Assembly: GCF_008831285.2 (NCBI RefSeq)
Contig: NC_045140.1
Coordinates: 23,702,131-23,766,130, forward strand
DNA length: 64,000 nucleotides
Direction of reading: 5' to 3'
Source of the DNA: Nymphaea colorata
Lineage: Eukaryota; Streptophyta; Magnoliopsida; Nymphaeales; Nymphaeaceae
The notes under the pieces are model-generated. The model had not been told where the DNA came from. It saw nothing but the letters and a program-made list of their open reading frames with translations, and did no database searches. Below, in pieces: positions 46,037-58,762 of the stretch (position 1 is its first letter; the number at the start of each line of letters is the position of its first letter). The position numbers and the translations under genes were made by a program.

Positions 46037-49000
46037 GTGCATCATTGATCTCCTGCATTTCGTCAAAATTTCTCCTCAGGTCGATTTTTTGTCAATTTGG
46101 GTGCTTTAATTACCATTATTTTTACCACTTGCATCGTCATCATTTTCATCATCAGTATTAAGTTTTTGGGTGGTCGTTGTCGTCATCTTCATCAACACCA
46201 GTGCCCTCTCGTAGCGCCATGTTCCTCCCAGCCTCCCACTGTCGTGAGTCCCGTGACTGTCGCATGAATGTCGGTGTTAGACATGCAATTCACATCGCTA
46301 GGAGGGAGGGTGGGGAGAGGAACCATGCCGTCCACCGACCCCTTCGAGTCAGCTGGCATCTGAAATGACGCCGGTGGGGAACTGAATAATTTAGTGTTCG
46401 TAGGCCCCACGAGTTTTCCTGCATCTGCTCTCGTCTGCCAAAAATTGATGGTGGGGGAAATCTCTCTGCCTCCCCCCCATGAGTCGATCATGGCTTGGTC
46501 ATTGGTGGTCGTCATGTATAAAATAAAAGCTAAGCGTGGTGCTGCCTCCTCTGCTGCAGTTAGTGCCGACACTTTCCATTGTACTGAACCTCCAATTATC
46601 GACGTTTTCCAGTGGTTGCATTTGAATTCATGTGGCTCTTATTACTTTTTCCCTTTGTTTATACAGAAATGAAAACGAGTTGTTAGTGTCCGATATTACA
46701 CATGGAAACTGCAATGATAGTGATTCCACTCATCATCTGTCTTTTTGTTCAAAGTGCCCTGTAATGGAACACGTTTACTTTTCTGTTGTTTTCAAACTGA
46801 TACTACAATCTGAGTGTGGCCCTCCTTGCCAAAAAAAGATAGTTTGATTAGCGTGTAGCTCTTTTCAGTGCGGCCCCGCTTTATGCATGTAATCAACGAG
46901 AAAGCAGAACAAGAGACTGTTCGCTAGATCATTTTTTTTTGTTATGGACCTTCCATGCTTCATATGTGCTTGCTAAAGTTTTTTTTTTTTTCTTCTGTTC
47001 TCATTTCGCCAATTTCTCATCCATTCCAAAAGAAAAAGTTCTTTCCTTTTTTTTGTTTAACTTCATAAAAGTTTCCCATTTATCGCTGCTTATAGGTAAC
47101 CGAACCGGCTGTTCTTAATCTGTTACGCGCTTGATTGATCCTTATGCAGTTAATTTATTTCCGAATTCTCCTTTCTTTTCCTGCTCTTTTTACCTTGTCT
47201 ATACCCATTTTTCGTATCCTGTCATTCCACGTTCTTGGGAGCAAGCCATGTCCGAATCACATCGTATTTTGTACATAAAATTAATTTCTTACTCTTTGAA
47301 AATTTTGCAGGTGCAACGTCATTCCTCTTCACAGAATACCAATATGTGGGCATTTTCATGATTGCCTTTGCTATCTTGATATTTCTGTTCCTCGGTTCCG
47401 TGGAGGGATTCAGTACAAAGAGCCAACCATGCACCTACGACAAGGAAAAGATCTGCAAACCTGCTCTTGCCAATGCTATTTTCAGCACCGTATCTTTCTT
47501 GCTAGGTGCAGTAACTTCTTTGGTTTCTGGATTCCTTGGGATGAAAATTGCTACATATGCTAATGCACGAACGACTCTCGAGGCAAGGAAAGGTGTTGGC
47601 AAAGCTTTTATTACTGCATTCAGGTCCGGTGCAGTTATGGGCTTCCTTCTTGCTGCAAATGGACTTCTTGTGCTGTATATTGCCATCAACCTCTTCAAAT
47701 TGTACTATGGTGATGATTGGGAAGGGCTTTTTGAAGCCATTACCGGTTATGGCCTTGGTGGTTCTTCAATGGCTCTCTTTGGAAGAGTTGGTGGAGGCAT
47801 CTACACTAAAGCTGCAGATGTTGGTGCAGATCTTGTTGGAAAAGTTGAGAGAAACATTCCTGAGGATGACCCACGTAACCCAGCTGTAAGAATTCTAAAG
47901 CATTTCTTTTTTCACCATTGTTTCTGTCATCATAATCCTTTCACAGGTTTCATGCAAAGTGCTGTGTGGGATTCTTTATTTCTCGTACGATATTAATGTA
48001 AGGAAGCTCTTTTTGTGTTCAGGTGATCGCTGACAATGTTGGTGACAATGTCGGAGATATCGCTGGAATGGGATCTGATCTTTTTGGTTCATATGCTGAA
48101 TCCTCCTGTGCGGCACTTGTTGTTGCTTCAATTTCCTCTTTCGGAATCAATCAACAGTTCACGCCCATGTGTTTCCCATTGCTTGTTAGTTCCATGGGTA
48201 TTATTGTATGTCTCATCACAACACTTTTTGCAACCGACTTCTTTGAGATCAAGGCTGTGAAGGAAATTGAACCAGCTTTGAAGAAGCAACTCATCATCTC
48301 AACTGCTTTGATGACTATTGGAATTGCCCTTATTGCCTGGCTCGCTCTCCCACCATCCTTTACGATCTTCAATTTTGGTGTTCAGAAGACTGTGAAGAAC
48401 TGGTAAGCGACGTCATATTCTACTTTTATGCGATGTTGTTGCTTTGCTGTGTTAGTTCTAACGAAAGGCAATATTATTGTCACTTTGCTTTTTTCTTAGT
48501 TTCTCATTTCTTGTTATTTTGGACTGCTTATCTTTTGGCAGGGAGCTCTTCTTCTGTGTTGCCATTGGTTTATGGGCTGGACTTGTTATCGGATTTGTTA
48601 CTGAATATTACACCAGCAATGCATATAGGTACTTGTTGTAATTGATGTTCTACATCTCCTTTTCAGCCTTACTTCTTAACAAAAACTGAGAAAAAACATG
48701 CGTCAACTTATTTCCTGTGCAGCCCAGTGCAGGACGTTGCAGATTCTTGCAGGACAGGAGCTGCAACCAATGTCATCTTTGGCCTTGCATTGGGATACAA
48801 ATCTGTTATCATCCCAATATTTGCTATTGCTGTGGCTATATTTGTCAGTTTCAGTCTTGCTGCCATGTACGGGATTGCTGTGGCGGCTCTTGGGATGCTC
48901 AGCACTATTGCCACTGGCCTTGCAATCGATGCTTATGGTCCTATCAGCGACAATGCTGGTGGTATTGCTGAGATGGCTGGAATGAGCCATAGGATTCGTG

Positions 49001-50567
49001 AGAGAACTGATGCTCTTGATGCTGCTGGAAACACCACAGCTGCAATTGGAAAGGTACGACTTTCACTGCCTTTTGCTAAGACTTCTTGGGCTTTCTCAAG
49101 ATCTAATAGTCACGCTATGCTGAACTTTAATACGTCGTGATGATATCTGATGTAAAATGAAAGACGATGATCAATATTTCATAACTGAAACGAGCAAGGT
49201 ATGATATTAGATTGGTTCATTGTTAGCCAACTCATGTGGATGGCTTTACGATGTCAAGTAAGGTGAATTTTTTGGAGTTGCAAAGACAAATAACTCGTAA
49301 ATTTCTTAGCTGAACAGCGTGAAAGAGAGTTTATTGGTACCTTTAGCTTTTTTAATTTCTCAAGGTTTTGCCTCCCGTTTATGCAGAACGCTTTGTTGGT
49401 TGTTTCTTGATTTTTTCCGTTCTTTCTCATCCAGGGTTTTGCAATTGGATCAGCAGCTCTTGTTTCACTCGCCCTCTTTGGAGCTTTCGTTAGCCGTGCC
49501 GCAATTTCCACTGTGGATGTCTTGACGCCGAAAGTTTTCATTGGGTTGATTGTGGGTGCCATGCTTCCTTATTGGTTCTCAGCCATGACAATGAAGAGCG
49601 TTGGCAGCGCAGCACTGAAAATGGTGGAGGAAGTGCGCAGGCAATTCAATACCATTCCTGGCCTCATGGATGGTATTGCAAAGCCAGACTATGCAACCTG
49701 TGTCAAGATATCCACCGATGCATCCATCAGGGAGATGATTCCTCCTGGTGCACTTGTTATGCTCACTCCCCTCATTGTGGGAACACTCTTTGGTGTGGAA
49801 ACTCTTTCTGGAGTACTTGCCGGTGCTCTTGTTTCTGGTGTGCAGGTATGATCGAAAAGGTTGATTCATTGATTGCTTCAACCCGTCACCCTTCTCTTTG
49901 CACAGTCGGCAACTTTCTTTGCTCATTTACTTTCGCTTTGAACAGGTCGCCATATCAGCTTCCAACACTGGTGGTGCATGGGACAACGCCAAGAAGTACA
50001 TCGAGGTAACAATGTGAAAGATCTGCTCGTCTCTCTCCTTTTCCTATTGGAACTGCGCCCAATTGGGTGCTTTTACCTCTATGGAACAATGCTGACGTAG
50101 CATCTAACGATGCTCAGTGATTCCTTTATGCTTTGTCGCTATGTTCTTTATTGGATGAGCTGACATAGTGCCATAAGTCAGTCTGTCCTTGAAGGGCTAG
50201 ACATTGAGTGGCAATAATTTGTCAGACGGCGTTTATGGGAGCCACAGCTGTCTTCATCCTTGTAAATTTACAATCATTTTTAGTGGGTGAAGATGCATTC
50301 TGGTCATGGAAATTTTCAATTGGAAGACCACTCACATTGATACAACTACATATTTTGTGACAGGCTGGTGTCTCAGACCATGCAAGATTGCTTGGCCCCA
50401 AGGGATCAGAAGCCCACAAGGCTGCGGTGATTGGTGACACGATTGGGGACCCTCTCAAGGACACATCTGGTCCATCTCTCAACATTTTGATCAAGCTGAT
50501 GGCTGTTGAGTCTCTTGTGTTCGCCCCATTCTTTGCTACCCATGGCGGCATTCTGTTCAAGCTCTAA
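45345..50567 (+). CDS. Vacuolar H+-translocating inorganic pyrophosphatase (type I)
   Basis: Membrane proton pump of the tonoplast (AVP1/VHP family) that uses PPi hydrolysis to acidify the vacuole. Exons: 45345-45594, 47311-47885, 48023-48402, 48542-48628, 48723-49053, 49435-49845, 49946-50005 and 50364-50567; all phases agree, giving 765 aa, normal for the family. The PPi-binding signature [11 protein letters not shown] falls at 253-263. The second acidic motif [15 protein letters not shown] supplies D283, D287 and D294. The third comprises [13 protein letters not shown] (684-696) and D723, D727 and D731. GNTTAAIGK (533-541) has Ala where K+-independent type II enzymes carry Lys, so this is K+-dependent type I. 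About 16 membrane segments are expected. The start [12 protein letters not shown] opens directly into the first helix. Intron 1 is long (1.7 kb) and holds a TA microsatellite. Confidence 0.97.
45988..46033. repeat. TA microsatellite in H+-PPase intron 1
   Basis: An uninterrupted run of more than 20 TA units following a CT tract; a likely polymorphic marker. Confidence 0.9.
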
Positions 50568-51704
50568 AAGAGCAGAAAAAGAAAGGGTGACAGTTATAAC
50601 AGAGCCCGTGGTTTATCCACCCTCCCTCTTTCTCTCCTTGCTTCCACTTCATCTTTCAAGTCTCCTTTTCCTGGTGATAGTTTTCACGTTTCCTGGGCCA
50701 TGTATTCCTGTTTACCCATGTGGGTGATTTTCAGATCTATCCATTAAAGTGAGAATGAATGATGGTAAAGACGATTCCCATCCATTTTTATGCTCTTGGT
50801 TTTAGTTTCAATTAGGCTCGAGTATGTCCACCGTGTAACATCATCAATTTTCCTGGGAATATGGACAAAACAACTTTTGGAAAATGGGATTACAAGATCA
50901 CATTATTATGCTTAGGCATTATGGATTTTGGAATATCTAAAGCACGCCTTTCCTTTCCTCTTTATACTTCTTGCTTTTGACAGCTCTGCATGAATTGTCC
51001 CATTTTGGACTAAGAACGTGATGCTATGTGCGATCTGTACCCACCTTGCTCCGATTGCATTTGTCAATTCTTGAAGCTGGACGATGCAAATTGATCAAAT
51101 TGGGGTCGTTTATATATAGGAAAATTGAAATTGGTCAGCTGCCAGGTGTTGGTGTTGTTAGATGGCTAAATATTTAACTACTGCTGCAGTTTTATGTAAC
51201 TTAAACTGCCACTAAAACCATATAAACTGTTGCTGTACAACAAATAGCGTTTTTAGTATATGGTTTTTCTAACTAATGCTTTTTAGATATGTTGTCACAT
51301 TTCGATTTAATGCATTTGAGAATTTCAAAATATGAAAACATAAAATTTTGCTATAAGTTTGCTGAGAATTCAAGACGTGCCATGTGTAGTTTTTTTTTTT
51401 TTTTTCCCACGCTGTGGATTCAAATTATGTCAAAAGTCAAATCCAAATCATATTCACATTAGGGAAGCAGATCTTGACAAAAGGGACCTGCCAGATTGAT
51501 TCGACAGCTTGTTGCTTGACGACGCCGTCTCTACGCCTTGGATATTGACTCTTCCAAGTTAAAGAAATGAAGACATTGTTTGTAAGCATCTAAATCAGTT
51601 CCCAACTGGGCCTCCCTGGACAAAATGGGTTGGTTTCCAGCTCACCTTGTAGCGAGGATCTGGAGATGTACCCAACCCCAATTCACATCACACTTGAAAA
51701 AGTT

Positions 51705-51897
51705 GTTGACGAGTTAAACAAGTTAAAAAACATAAACAAGTTCAAGAAAAACAAGTTAAACTAGTTGAGCTCGAAATTATATAGTCGAGTCTAGCTCGAG
51801 CATGTTCTATAGAGCTTGGTGCGACTTTGAGTTTTTTGAGTCAAGTCGAGTTCACGATGTCCCAACTGGAGCTCGACTTGGCTCGTGTGCAACCCTA
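51705..51897 (-). repeat. TAGGGTTGCAC-ended dispersed repeat, copy 1
   Basis: Read on the minus strand it starts TAGGGTTGCACACGAGCCAA and runs through GACTCGACTATAT and TTAACTTGTTTAACTCGT. It is homologous to the copy at 52524-52775, which lies in the opposite orientation. The terminus resembles hAT-type MITE ends. The far end is not resolved. Confidence 0.65.
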
Positions 51898-52523
51898 CAA
51901 ACACGCAACTCCATGCCAATGCCACTTCATTTATATTTTAGTTAATGTCTGTACTTAACTTGAGTCTCATATTTTCTATCTCACCTCACCTCTAGAGATT
52001 GGACTAAAAAAAGTTAATATTTACTGTTACGCATGTATAGATGCCCTTCTATGTATAAATGTTTCTAAACAGGTGCCTCTCCAACTAATTTTTCTGGCTT
52101 CGCCAATGTCTGATGTGCGGCCATGACACTCCTTTGTGAGGTGAGGTTGAGAACGAGAGATCAGTGTTTGTTCAGCCACATATTTCAATTTCAGATAAGA
52201 ATGATGAACTTGAGGTCCAGAATACTACTTCTCAATTATTTGTACCTATTTTGCCAGCCGGAGAAAATCAATGTCAGCAACGAACTGAAGTCCAAAACTC
52301 CTTGTCGCAATCGTCACACTCTGTTAGACAAAGTAGTAAATTTCGTCTGCTCAAGTGGGAATGAGCAGGTGGCAGTGAAGCTAACTTGTACTAAAGGTGT
52401 TTGACATGGCGGCCGAGTAAAAAGTTTTTTGCGGAAGGCACCAATGTAAAAGTCTCTGGCCCTTCAAAGGCATAATAAAAATAATTGAGGGGTACTAAGG
52501 GGATACATTCCGGTTATCGAAGG

Positions 52524-52775
52524 TAGGGTTGCACATGAGTCAAGGTCGAACTAGGCCAGCTCGAGTTTGGCACGACTCAAAAAAACTTGAGTTTGAACTT
52601 GGCTCGAACTTAAAAATCTAGTTCCATAGAATAAGCTCGAGTTTGACTCGACTATATTGTGCTCGAGTTTGACTCGACTATATTGTGCCGAGCTTGAGCT
52701 TGTCTCGCTTAACTCGTTTAACTGGTTCATGCTAACATGTCTTGTTTCTTTTTAACTTGTCCACTTGTTTAACTC
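52524..52775 (+). repeat. TAGGGTTGCAC-ended dispersed repeat, copy 2
   Basis: Starts TAGGGTTGCACATGAGTCAA on the plus strand and shares ordered blocks with copy 1. It contains an internal 26-bp perfect duplication of GCTCGAGTTTGACTCGACTA plus six bases at 52635-52686. The far end is not resolved. Confidence 0.65.
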
Positions 52776-53614
52776 GTACTAATTCAATATGGAAACAATG
52801 AATTTTGAGAGGCTGTATGGACAACTGCCCACACGAGCCTATGTGTAACTCGGCTCGTCCGCGCCTGTTTTGACATCAAAATCTAATGCCAACTGCGAGA
52901 AAAAGTCTGGCGCGAACCTTTCAAAGTCTGCAAGATTGACAAGGACGAAGCTTTCATCTTCCGAATTCAGACTGATGAACTCCGTCACCGTCTTCACGAG
53001 CGTAAATCATCTTCTTTACGTTTCCTTTCCAGTCAGAATCCACTTAAATGCTCCGATAAATGAAATGCTAACTCATAGTGATCCGACAGCTGGTTGACAA
53101 TTATGGGCACAGGTTTGGATTCCCTTCTTCTCAAAGTTTTTACCAGTAAAGTTTCACAGCCGTGTGGAACTCTTCTTCTACATTTTTTTATTTTATAAAC
53201 AAACCAGTTTTTTCCCTCAATCCCTTGTCAAGCTTTGCTGGCAGTGGTTTATACAACTTTTTACCGCATCTTGGCACCTTTCAATTGATCTTTTTATTTA
53301 AAAAAAAACCATCGATAAATTATGCTATATAATTTCTTGTTATCAACCTTTGTTCACTTTTAGGAGATTTGTTGAGAGAACCAAACTGCGCTCCTCCTCT
53401 TTCCTCATCATCGCGACCCAAGGTTTCTTTAAAACTTAGATGGGAAGCGGGACATCTATCAATTAGAGATAATACATCCACTGTTTGCAATGCAAAAGAG
53501 TAACGTTTATGAGAATCACACGCGACCATACTTTCACTAGCTAATCAACCCAACCAATTATACTACACCCTTTTTGTCCTCTTTTAAATTGAAAGATTTG
53601 AACTCCAATATAGT

Positions 53615-54067
53615 TAGGGATGTTAATGTATCTGATTTGATTCAGATATCTGACCGAACCGATCTGAAAAAATCGGATATGAGAAAAATTTAAATGGCAT
53701 TCGATTGGATTCGGATAAAGATATACATAAATGTTCGATTGAATTCAGATACAAATTCAGATATACATAAATATCCGATCGGATATGGATTCGGATCGGA
53801 TTCATTTTTAGATAAATATCCAGCATTTAATGATATTAAATTTTGAAAATTGGCAAAATTCGATTCAAAATTCAGATTTGGATTCGGATATAAATATAAA
53901 AATCGGATTCGAATCGGATTTGGATTGAAATTTTGGATTTTGGATTTGGATTCGGATTCGAATTTGACTTTTCTTTATACGAATTCAAATCTGAATATGT
54001 GAATATCTGAAAAAGCAGATATGATTAAGGACATATCTGATCTGAATCTGATCGATTGACATCTCTA
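53615..54067. mobile_element. hAT-type MITE with perfect 8-bp target duplication
   Basis: 453 bp bounded by TAGGGATGTTAAT at the left and ATTGACATCTCTA at the right, an inverted pair with two mismatches. Directly outside lie AATATAGT (53607-53614) and AATATAGT (54068-54075), the 8-bp duplication typical of hAT transposition. The interior is made of degenerate GATTCGGAT-like words and codes for nothing. A diverged relative lies at 25827-26278. Confidence 0.88.
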
Positions 54068-54075
54068 AATATAGT

Positions 54076-57000
54076 CATTACCGGTGCATATCATTATGCT
54101 CTTACCAGTTATTACCCTTGAAGCACGTAGCCTGAGTTAGGAGATCCAGCCTCATCACCTACTAATTTTTTAGTTATTTTTAATTTCAATTTTGGTTTTA
54201 TTTTTTAAAGAAATTTACAAAAAATCACATTCAAATCAATTTATTACGGATGCATCTATTACAAGTTGATTCTTTATTCTAGTGATTCAATAAATCAGAT
54301 TTAAATCGGACAGACCCTTTATCATATCCAATTTATCAGATGTTCAATTATTTGAATTCGAGTACAAATGACTTTTCAATTCACAACCTAATCCGATCTG
54401 AAATCCCAACTGAATGGATCAAACATCTGCGTTTTGATACGTTAAGAACCGACTTTTAAAGTGTGTCTGGATATTGGAAGCTCTAATTAGCCTTATCGAT
54501 GTTGATTATCCGACCACATAAACCGAATCTAAATCTGAATCTAATCAGGTTTATTTAATTTCTGGGTCCTGTTCTTTGTCATTCAGATTTTTTTTTTTTC
54601 CGAAATTTTCCAAGGAAAACGAAGAGCCGATCAATTTCCTTGGGCAAATTTTAAAGCAGGATTAGATCGGGCGTGAGCTGTTGAAAGTCTCTTTCCTCAT
54701 CCAGTTCGGTTGTAAACGATGATTTGGTTACCTCCCTTGAATTCCAAACACGTCAATAATTTTCCCTCTGAAAACAAATCAAGATCTCACAGGACATAGA
54801 GTCTGCATATTGAGGCTGTCTTGTTTGCTAATGGGCAGCCAAGATTCGATTCCCACTGGCATCATTCCTTGCATTGCATGAGCCCAAAGAGGGTGCAGAA
54901 CCCTGAGTTATATGGTGGAATTGATTTCCACTATGTAACAATTTTAAAAAAACAATGTTATGAAAGTACTTAATAATTGATATCCATCGGATTCAGTAAG
55001 AAAATTGTACATTGAGTTTGAATCTGGAATATTGGGCAGATCCTCTTGCAATTTAAAAGCAACTTTCTGTATAAAACCTACCTAAAGGCAAGTGGATCTG
55101 TCATTCAGATCAAGGAAAACAAGATCCGATATACAGCCAGATTCAAATTCGGTAAGCAACTTGCCAATACGATTCAAATGATATTGTAAGCATCCAATAC
55201 AAAACGGCGGTGGTAGTGTGATTAATTCTAGCACGCCCTACACTAATCGATCTTAATTGAGTCATACAAGCTTGGCTCTAAATTTAAGCTCTAGACCCTT
55301 TTGAAAAATGGTCCGTATTTTTTAGACTTAAACCTGCTCTTCACCAACCAAGATTTTTGACCTGGTTTGAACGGTTGTATGGTGGTGCTATATGCTTGCA
55401 AGGTTCAAAAATAGTAATAAAACCCCTCAAATGTGCCTTCCAGGTTGTAGACATATATGGGTGTTAAGCATCTTAGATCTGACCTAAAATTCACACTTAA
55501 AATTCTTTATGCTACTTTTTGCATGAAAAGAGTTCCAACCTGAGCTCAAAGGGAAAAAGGCCTAATCTTAGATCTATGGATCATAAATTTTGAGAATCTT
55601 GCATAATAGTAGATCAAGTGCAATTAAACGCTCTCATAAATTTGGCTTTGTGTATAAATACAAAACAGAAGCTTCTTAAGGAATTGTTATGCATCAAGTT
55701 TGAATTTTCAGTTCCATTTACAGAACCTTTTTTGTTTTTTATGAAGAAAGAATCAACTCCAGTTTTTTGCATTTGCATCTGAACTTAAGAAACAAGGATG
55801 ATTAACTGCTTAGATCCATAAAACAAAGCCCGACAAGGTGCACAGACGCACACTAAGTTTTCTCACCACTCTAACCATCCAGACTGCAATTTTTCTGAGA
55901 GAAAACTCTGTCTCTGTTGTATGGGGGCTGTCAAGAAAAACATCAGAGAAGCTGAGATGCGGAGGCCTATATACACAATGAGCAATTGCATGACCAATTC
56001 AGGATGAAGCCGTCTACTGCTACTTTAGTTGCTTATATGGTTAAAGATTACATATAAAGGATTGGACAATTTGGAAGATGGTAGCTAACCATGTGAAGTA
56101 TCAATCCGGAAACTCCAGAATTTCTGTGTCGCTATTATCTTCTCGAGGAACTAAACAGGAGAGATTTGAGGGAGAGGCTGGAAAGACGGTCTGCAAAAAT
56201 AAGCAGAAAAGTATCCTGATTTCTATCATCTCCAGTTTATAGTTTTCTCTCAACATTCTGTTAGTTGATCATTCCACAAAATCCAACCATTCGATCAGTT
56301 TATTACCTTCGAAAGGTCAATTAAATTATGATATTCAACCTTCTATTGACTTCTGACATTGATCCGTGAGGGCCTCTTTGTCTGCTCCCACATTGTTAAG
56401 TCCAGGAAAGGAATCTGCCAAAATTCCAGGCCTCTTGATATTTTCACTGCAGAAACGTAACCTGACCAATATCCAGGAGGACCAAGAGTTCCTGCATAAC
56501 CAACAACCATCCTTCCCAGAGACTAACCAGATCCTCCAAAAGCCTGACAACTTTCAGGCCCATCAATACAACAAGCAGAAGCATTCTATAATCCTTTCGA
56601 ATAGAAAACAGAATCAACCACAAGAATATTGTCTTCCCATGGTGTGACTGAACATGAAACTCCTGGTGGTCATAGAAAGCTTTTCTCGTAAAAAACAAAA
56701 GAATGATAACACCACTGTTACAAGTGGAACTCTAAATTATATGCACACTTATATATCTGAAATTTTTTTTGTACTGATCTTACAAAATCCTTGGACAGCT
56801 ATAAATTCACGTTACACACGAGAGAACCGGCCCAAGGCAATCATTGACAAGCCGTTATAATCACATACTGGGAAAGAAAACGTGAATTCAACTCCTTCGA
56901 GCCAAAGAAATATGAAGGCAACGAGGGAAAGAGCACAGCATTTTAGCGACTGACAATCCACAAGTTTGGACCCTGGTCTTGTAATTTTGTTATACATTTA

Positions 57001-57649
57001 CATTCATCAGCAGATACAAACTCAATGGTTGTTCATGCTGACAATCTAAAATTTGTAATAATATGGTTGGATTTGAAGAGTAAAGGGGGATAAGACGCCA
57101 GCTTGCCTACTCAAAATCTCGCAAAATCTTATGAAAAAAACTTAATATATTTATAGGCACCCAAAAATAAGCATATAATTGTCATCCAGGCATGGGTCTG
57201 CACTTTGTGGCACTAGCTGGTGCAGAGCCTCAACTGGTGCCCAATGGAGGATACAACTATTGCTTGACATTCATATCACAAATAAGTCATTATAGCCTAA
57301 AACGGCATTGCCATCAAATAAGATATTACAGGTTTTTGGTTAATATTATGTGGTTTTGAAAACATAACCAAGTGATAAAACTCTTAAGAAATGAAACGAG
57401 AAAAGATAGAATCACTAATTAGCATCTAAATTTGTATTACAAAAGTGACCACACAAGGAGATATTATTCATATTTGTTGTATCGATGAGTACTAAACCTT
57501 ACAAGACATTGGTGTTAACCCACCCTAAATATAAACCACAACTCCACAAGATGTGCCTAGAGTAAACTCGGCGAAATTTTTCCTGGCGCAAGAGAATCCA
57601 CAGTTGATAAAGAACAACAGGCATCCATGGCGGCATTACCAAGAAGAAA
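54076..57649. other. Intergenic DNA before arogenate dehydrogenase
   Basis: Mostly AT-rich with no clear gene. On the minus strand, 56430-56340 and 56190-56101 look like exons with a GT donor and a CAG acceptor, but no product is recognised. The last part (about 57250-57649) is the probable arogenate dehydrogenase 3' UTR. Confidence 0.5.
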
Positions 57650-58762
57650 CTAAGACTTCACCTCTTGCACATTCTTCGATTCCTTTGCATAACCGTTTTC
57701 CGGAAGGGCCGGCACCATCTTCTTCGGGAAACCATCCAACTTCCCCATGTCACCATCGAAAATCTGTCTTCTGAGTATATCATGCAAATGGCCGAACAAT
57801 TCCTTCTTCAGTGAATCGAATGCCACTTCCAACCTTTCTATCTGCTCTGTAGCGTTCACATTGTACATAAACAACCCGTAATACAGATCAAAACTGTCCC
57901 CGCACGTATTCTCCACCAAATTGAGCAGCGTCTCGTAACCTTTCGTGTTGATTGGAGTCGATTGCAACTGCAATCTCCCCAACATCCTCCCCACGGTATG
58001 CGTGATAAACTGTGTTTCGGCAGCGTGGCGGTCATGCTCTGCACACGACATCTCCACCATTCTGCATCCTTCATTGGCGAAGACTTCCAGAAAACGATCG
58101 CACCGATCAGCCCGAGCGTCCTCGTCGCCGATTCTCGTTTTCTCGTAAACGAAGGGAAGATTGGCCCAACCATTCTTCCCGCTCTCCGGCCCGAACATCG
58201 GATGCGTGCAGAGGATATCAAATTCAGGCGGCAGGATCTGAAGGAACAGTCTGCGGGGGAACTCCTTCACGGAAAGGACATCGACGAAGAGGGTACTCCG
58301 CTTCAGCCGCTGCAACGGCAGCGACCTGAGAACAGCCTCCGTCGAGATGATCGACGTGCAGAGGAGCACGACTTCCGGATGCTCCTCACAGAGATCATGG
58401 GCGTCCGAAAAGAAGGCGACGCCCATTTCCCTGGCAACGGATGAGTAATCCGATCGAGAATAAGCCAAAACGGTGTGTCCCTGTCGGACTAGGGCTTTAG
58501 CGATGAACTGGCCGAAATTGCCGAAGCCCACGACGGCAATCTTGAGCTTCGACTTCCGCTCCAACTCCATCGTCATCCGCGCCTCGTAATCGTAGGCCTG
58601 AGCGGCGTCGAGTGCCTTCACGAGGATCGTTTTCTGCCGCATTCCCGCCGACCGCCATTTATAGCGTACGGAGGAGAACGCATCGGATTGCGCGATGGAA
58701 GGGCAGAGGTGCGACTCCGACGAGGATAAGAAGGACGGCTTTAAGGAAGGAAGCGTCAACAT
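57650..58762 (-). CDS. Arogenate dehydrogenase, plastid
   Basis: Oxidatively decarboxylates arogenate to tyrosine with NADP+, the last step of tyrosine synthesis in plastids (TyrA family, TyrAAT2-like). It is a single exon of 370 codons. The first 60-70 residues are rich in Ser, Arg and Lys and poor in acidic residues, as in a transit peptide. The Rossmann domain follows: KIAVVGFGNFGQFIAKAL with the dinucleotide loop at G79, G81 and G84, then SRSDYS (102-107), whose Arg and Ser suit NADP(H) over NAD(H). HPMFGPESGK is at 187-196, and the helical dimerisation domain contains QFITHTVGR (251-259). The first ATG was taken as the start since it gives a full transit peptide. It has one TyrA domain, unlike the tandem-domain TyrAAT1 of Arabidopsis. 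No interruption is seen. Confidence 0.94.
   Translation of the reverse strand: MLTLPSLKPSFLSSSESHLCPSIAQSDAFSSVRYKWRSAGMRQKTILVKALDAAQAYDYEARMTMELERKSKLKIAVVGFGNFGQFIAKALVRQGHTVLAYSRSDYSSVAREMGVAFFSDAHDLCEEHPEVVLLCTSIISTEAVLRSLPLQRLKRSTLFVDVLSVKEFPRRLFLQILPPEFDILCTHPMFGPESGKNGWANLPFVYEKTRIGDEDARADRCDRFLEVFANEGCRMVEMSCAEHDRHAAETQFITHTVGRMLGRLQLQSTPINTKGYETLLNLVENTCGDSFDLYYGLFMYNVNATEQIERLEVAFDSLKKELFGHLHDILRRQIFDGDMGKLDGFPKKMVPALPENGYAKESKNVQEVKS

Larger units (their letters stand above)
50568..53614. other. H+-PPase 3' flank and intergenic DNA
   Basis: The first few hundred bases are the probable 3' UTR. Beyond that the region holds two related inverted repeats (51705-51897 and 52524-52775) and a short open stretch at 52123-52404 without recognisable domains. 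Confidence 0.55.

Noticed and set aside
52123..52404. 93-codon plus-strand open frame and an overlapping 66-codon frame rich in Gln and Ser
   Set aside because: Could be a retroelement fragment, but no diagnostic RT, integrase or protease motif is present.
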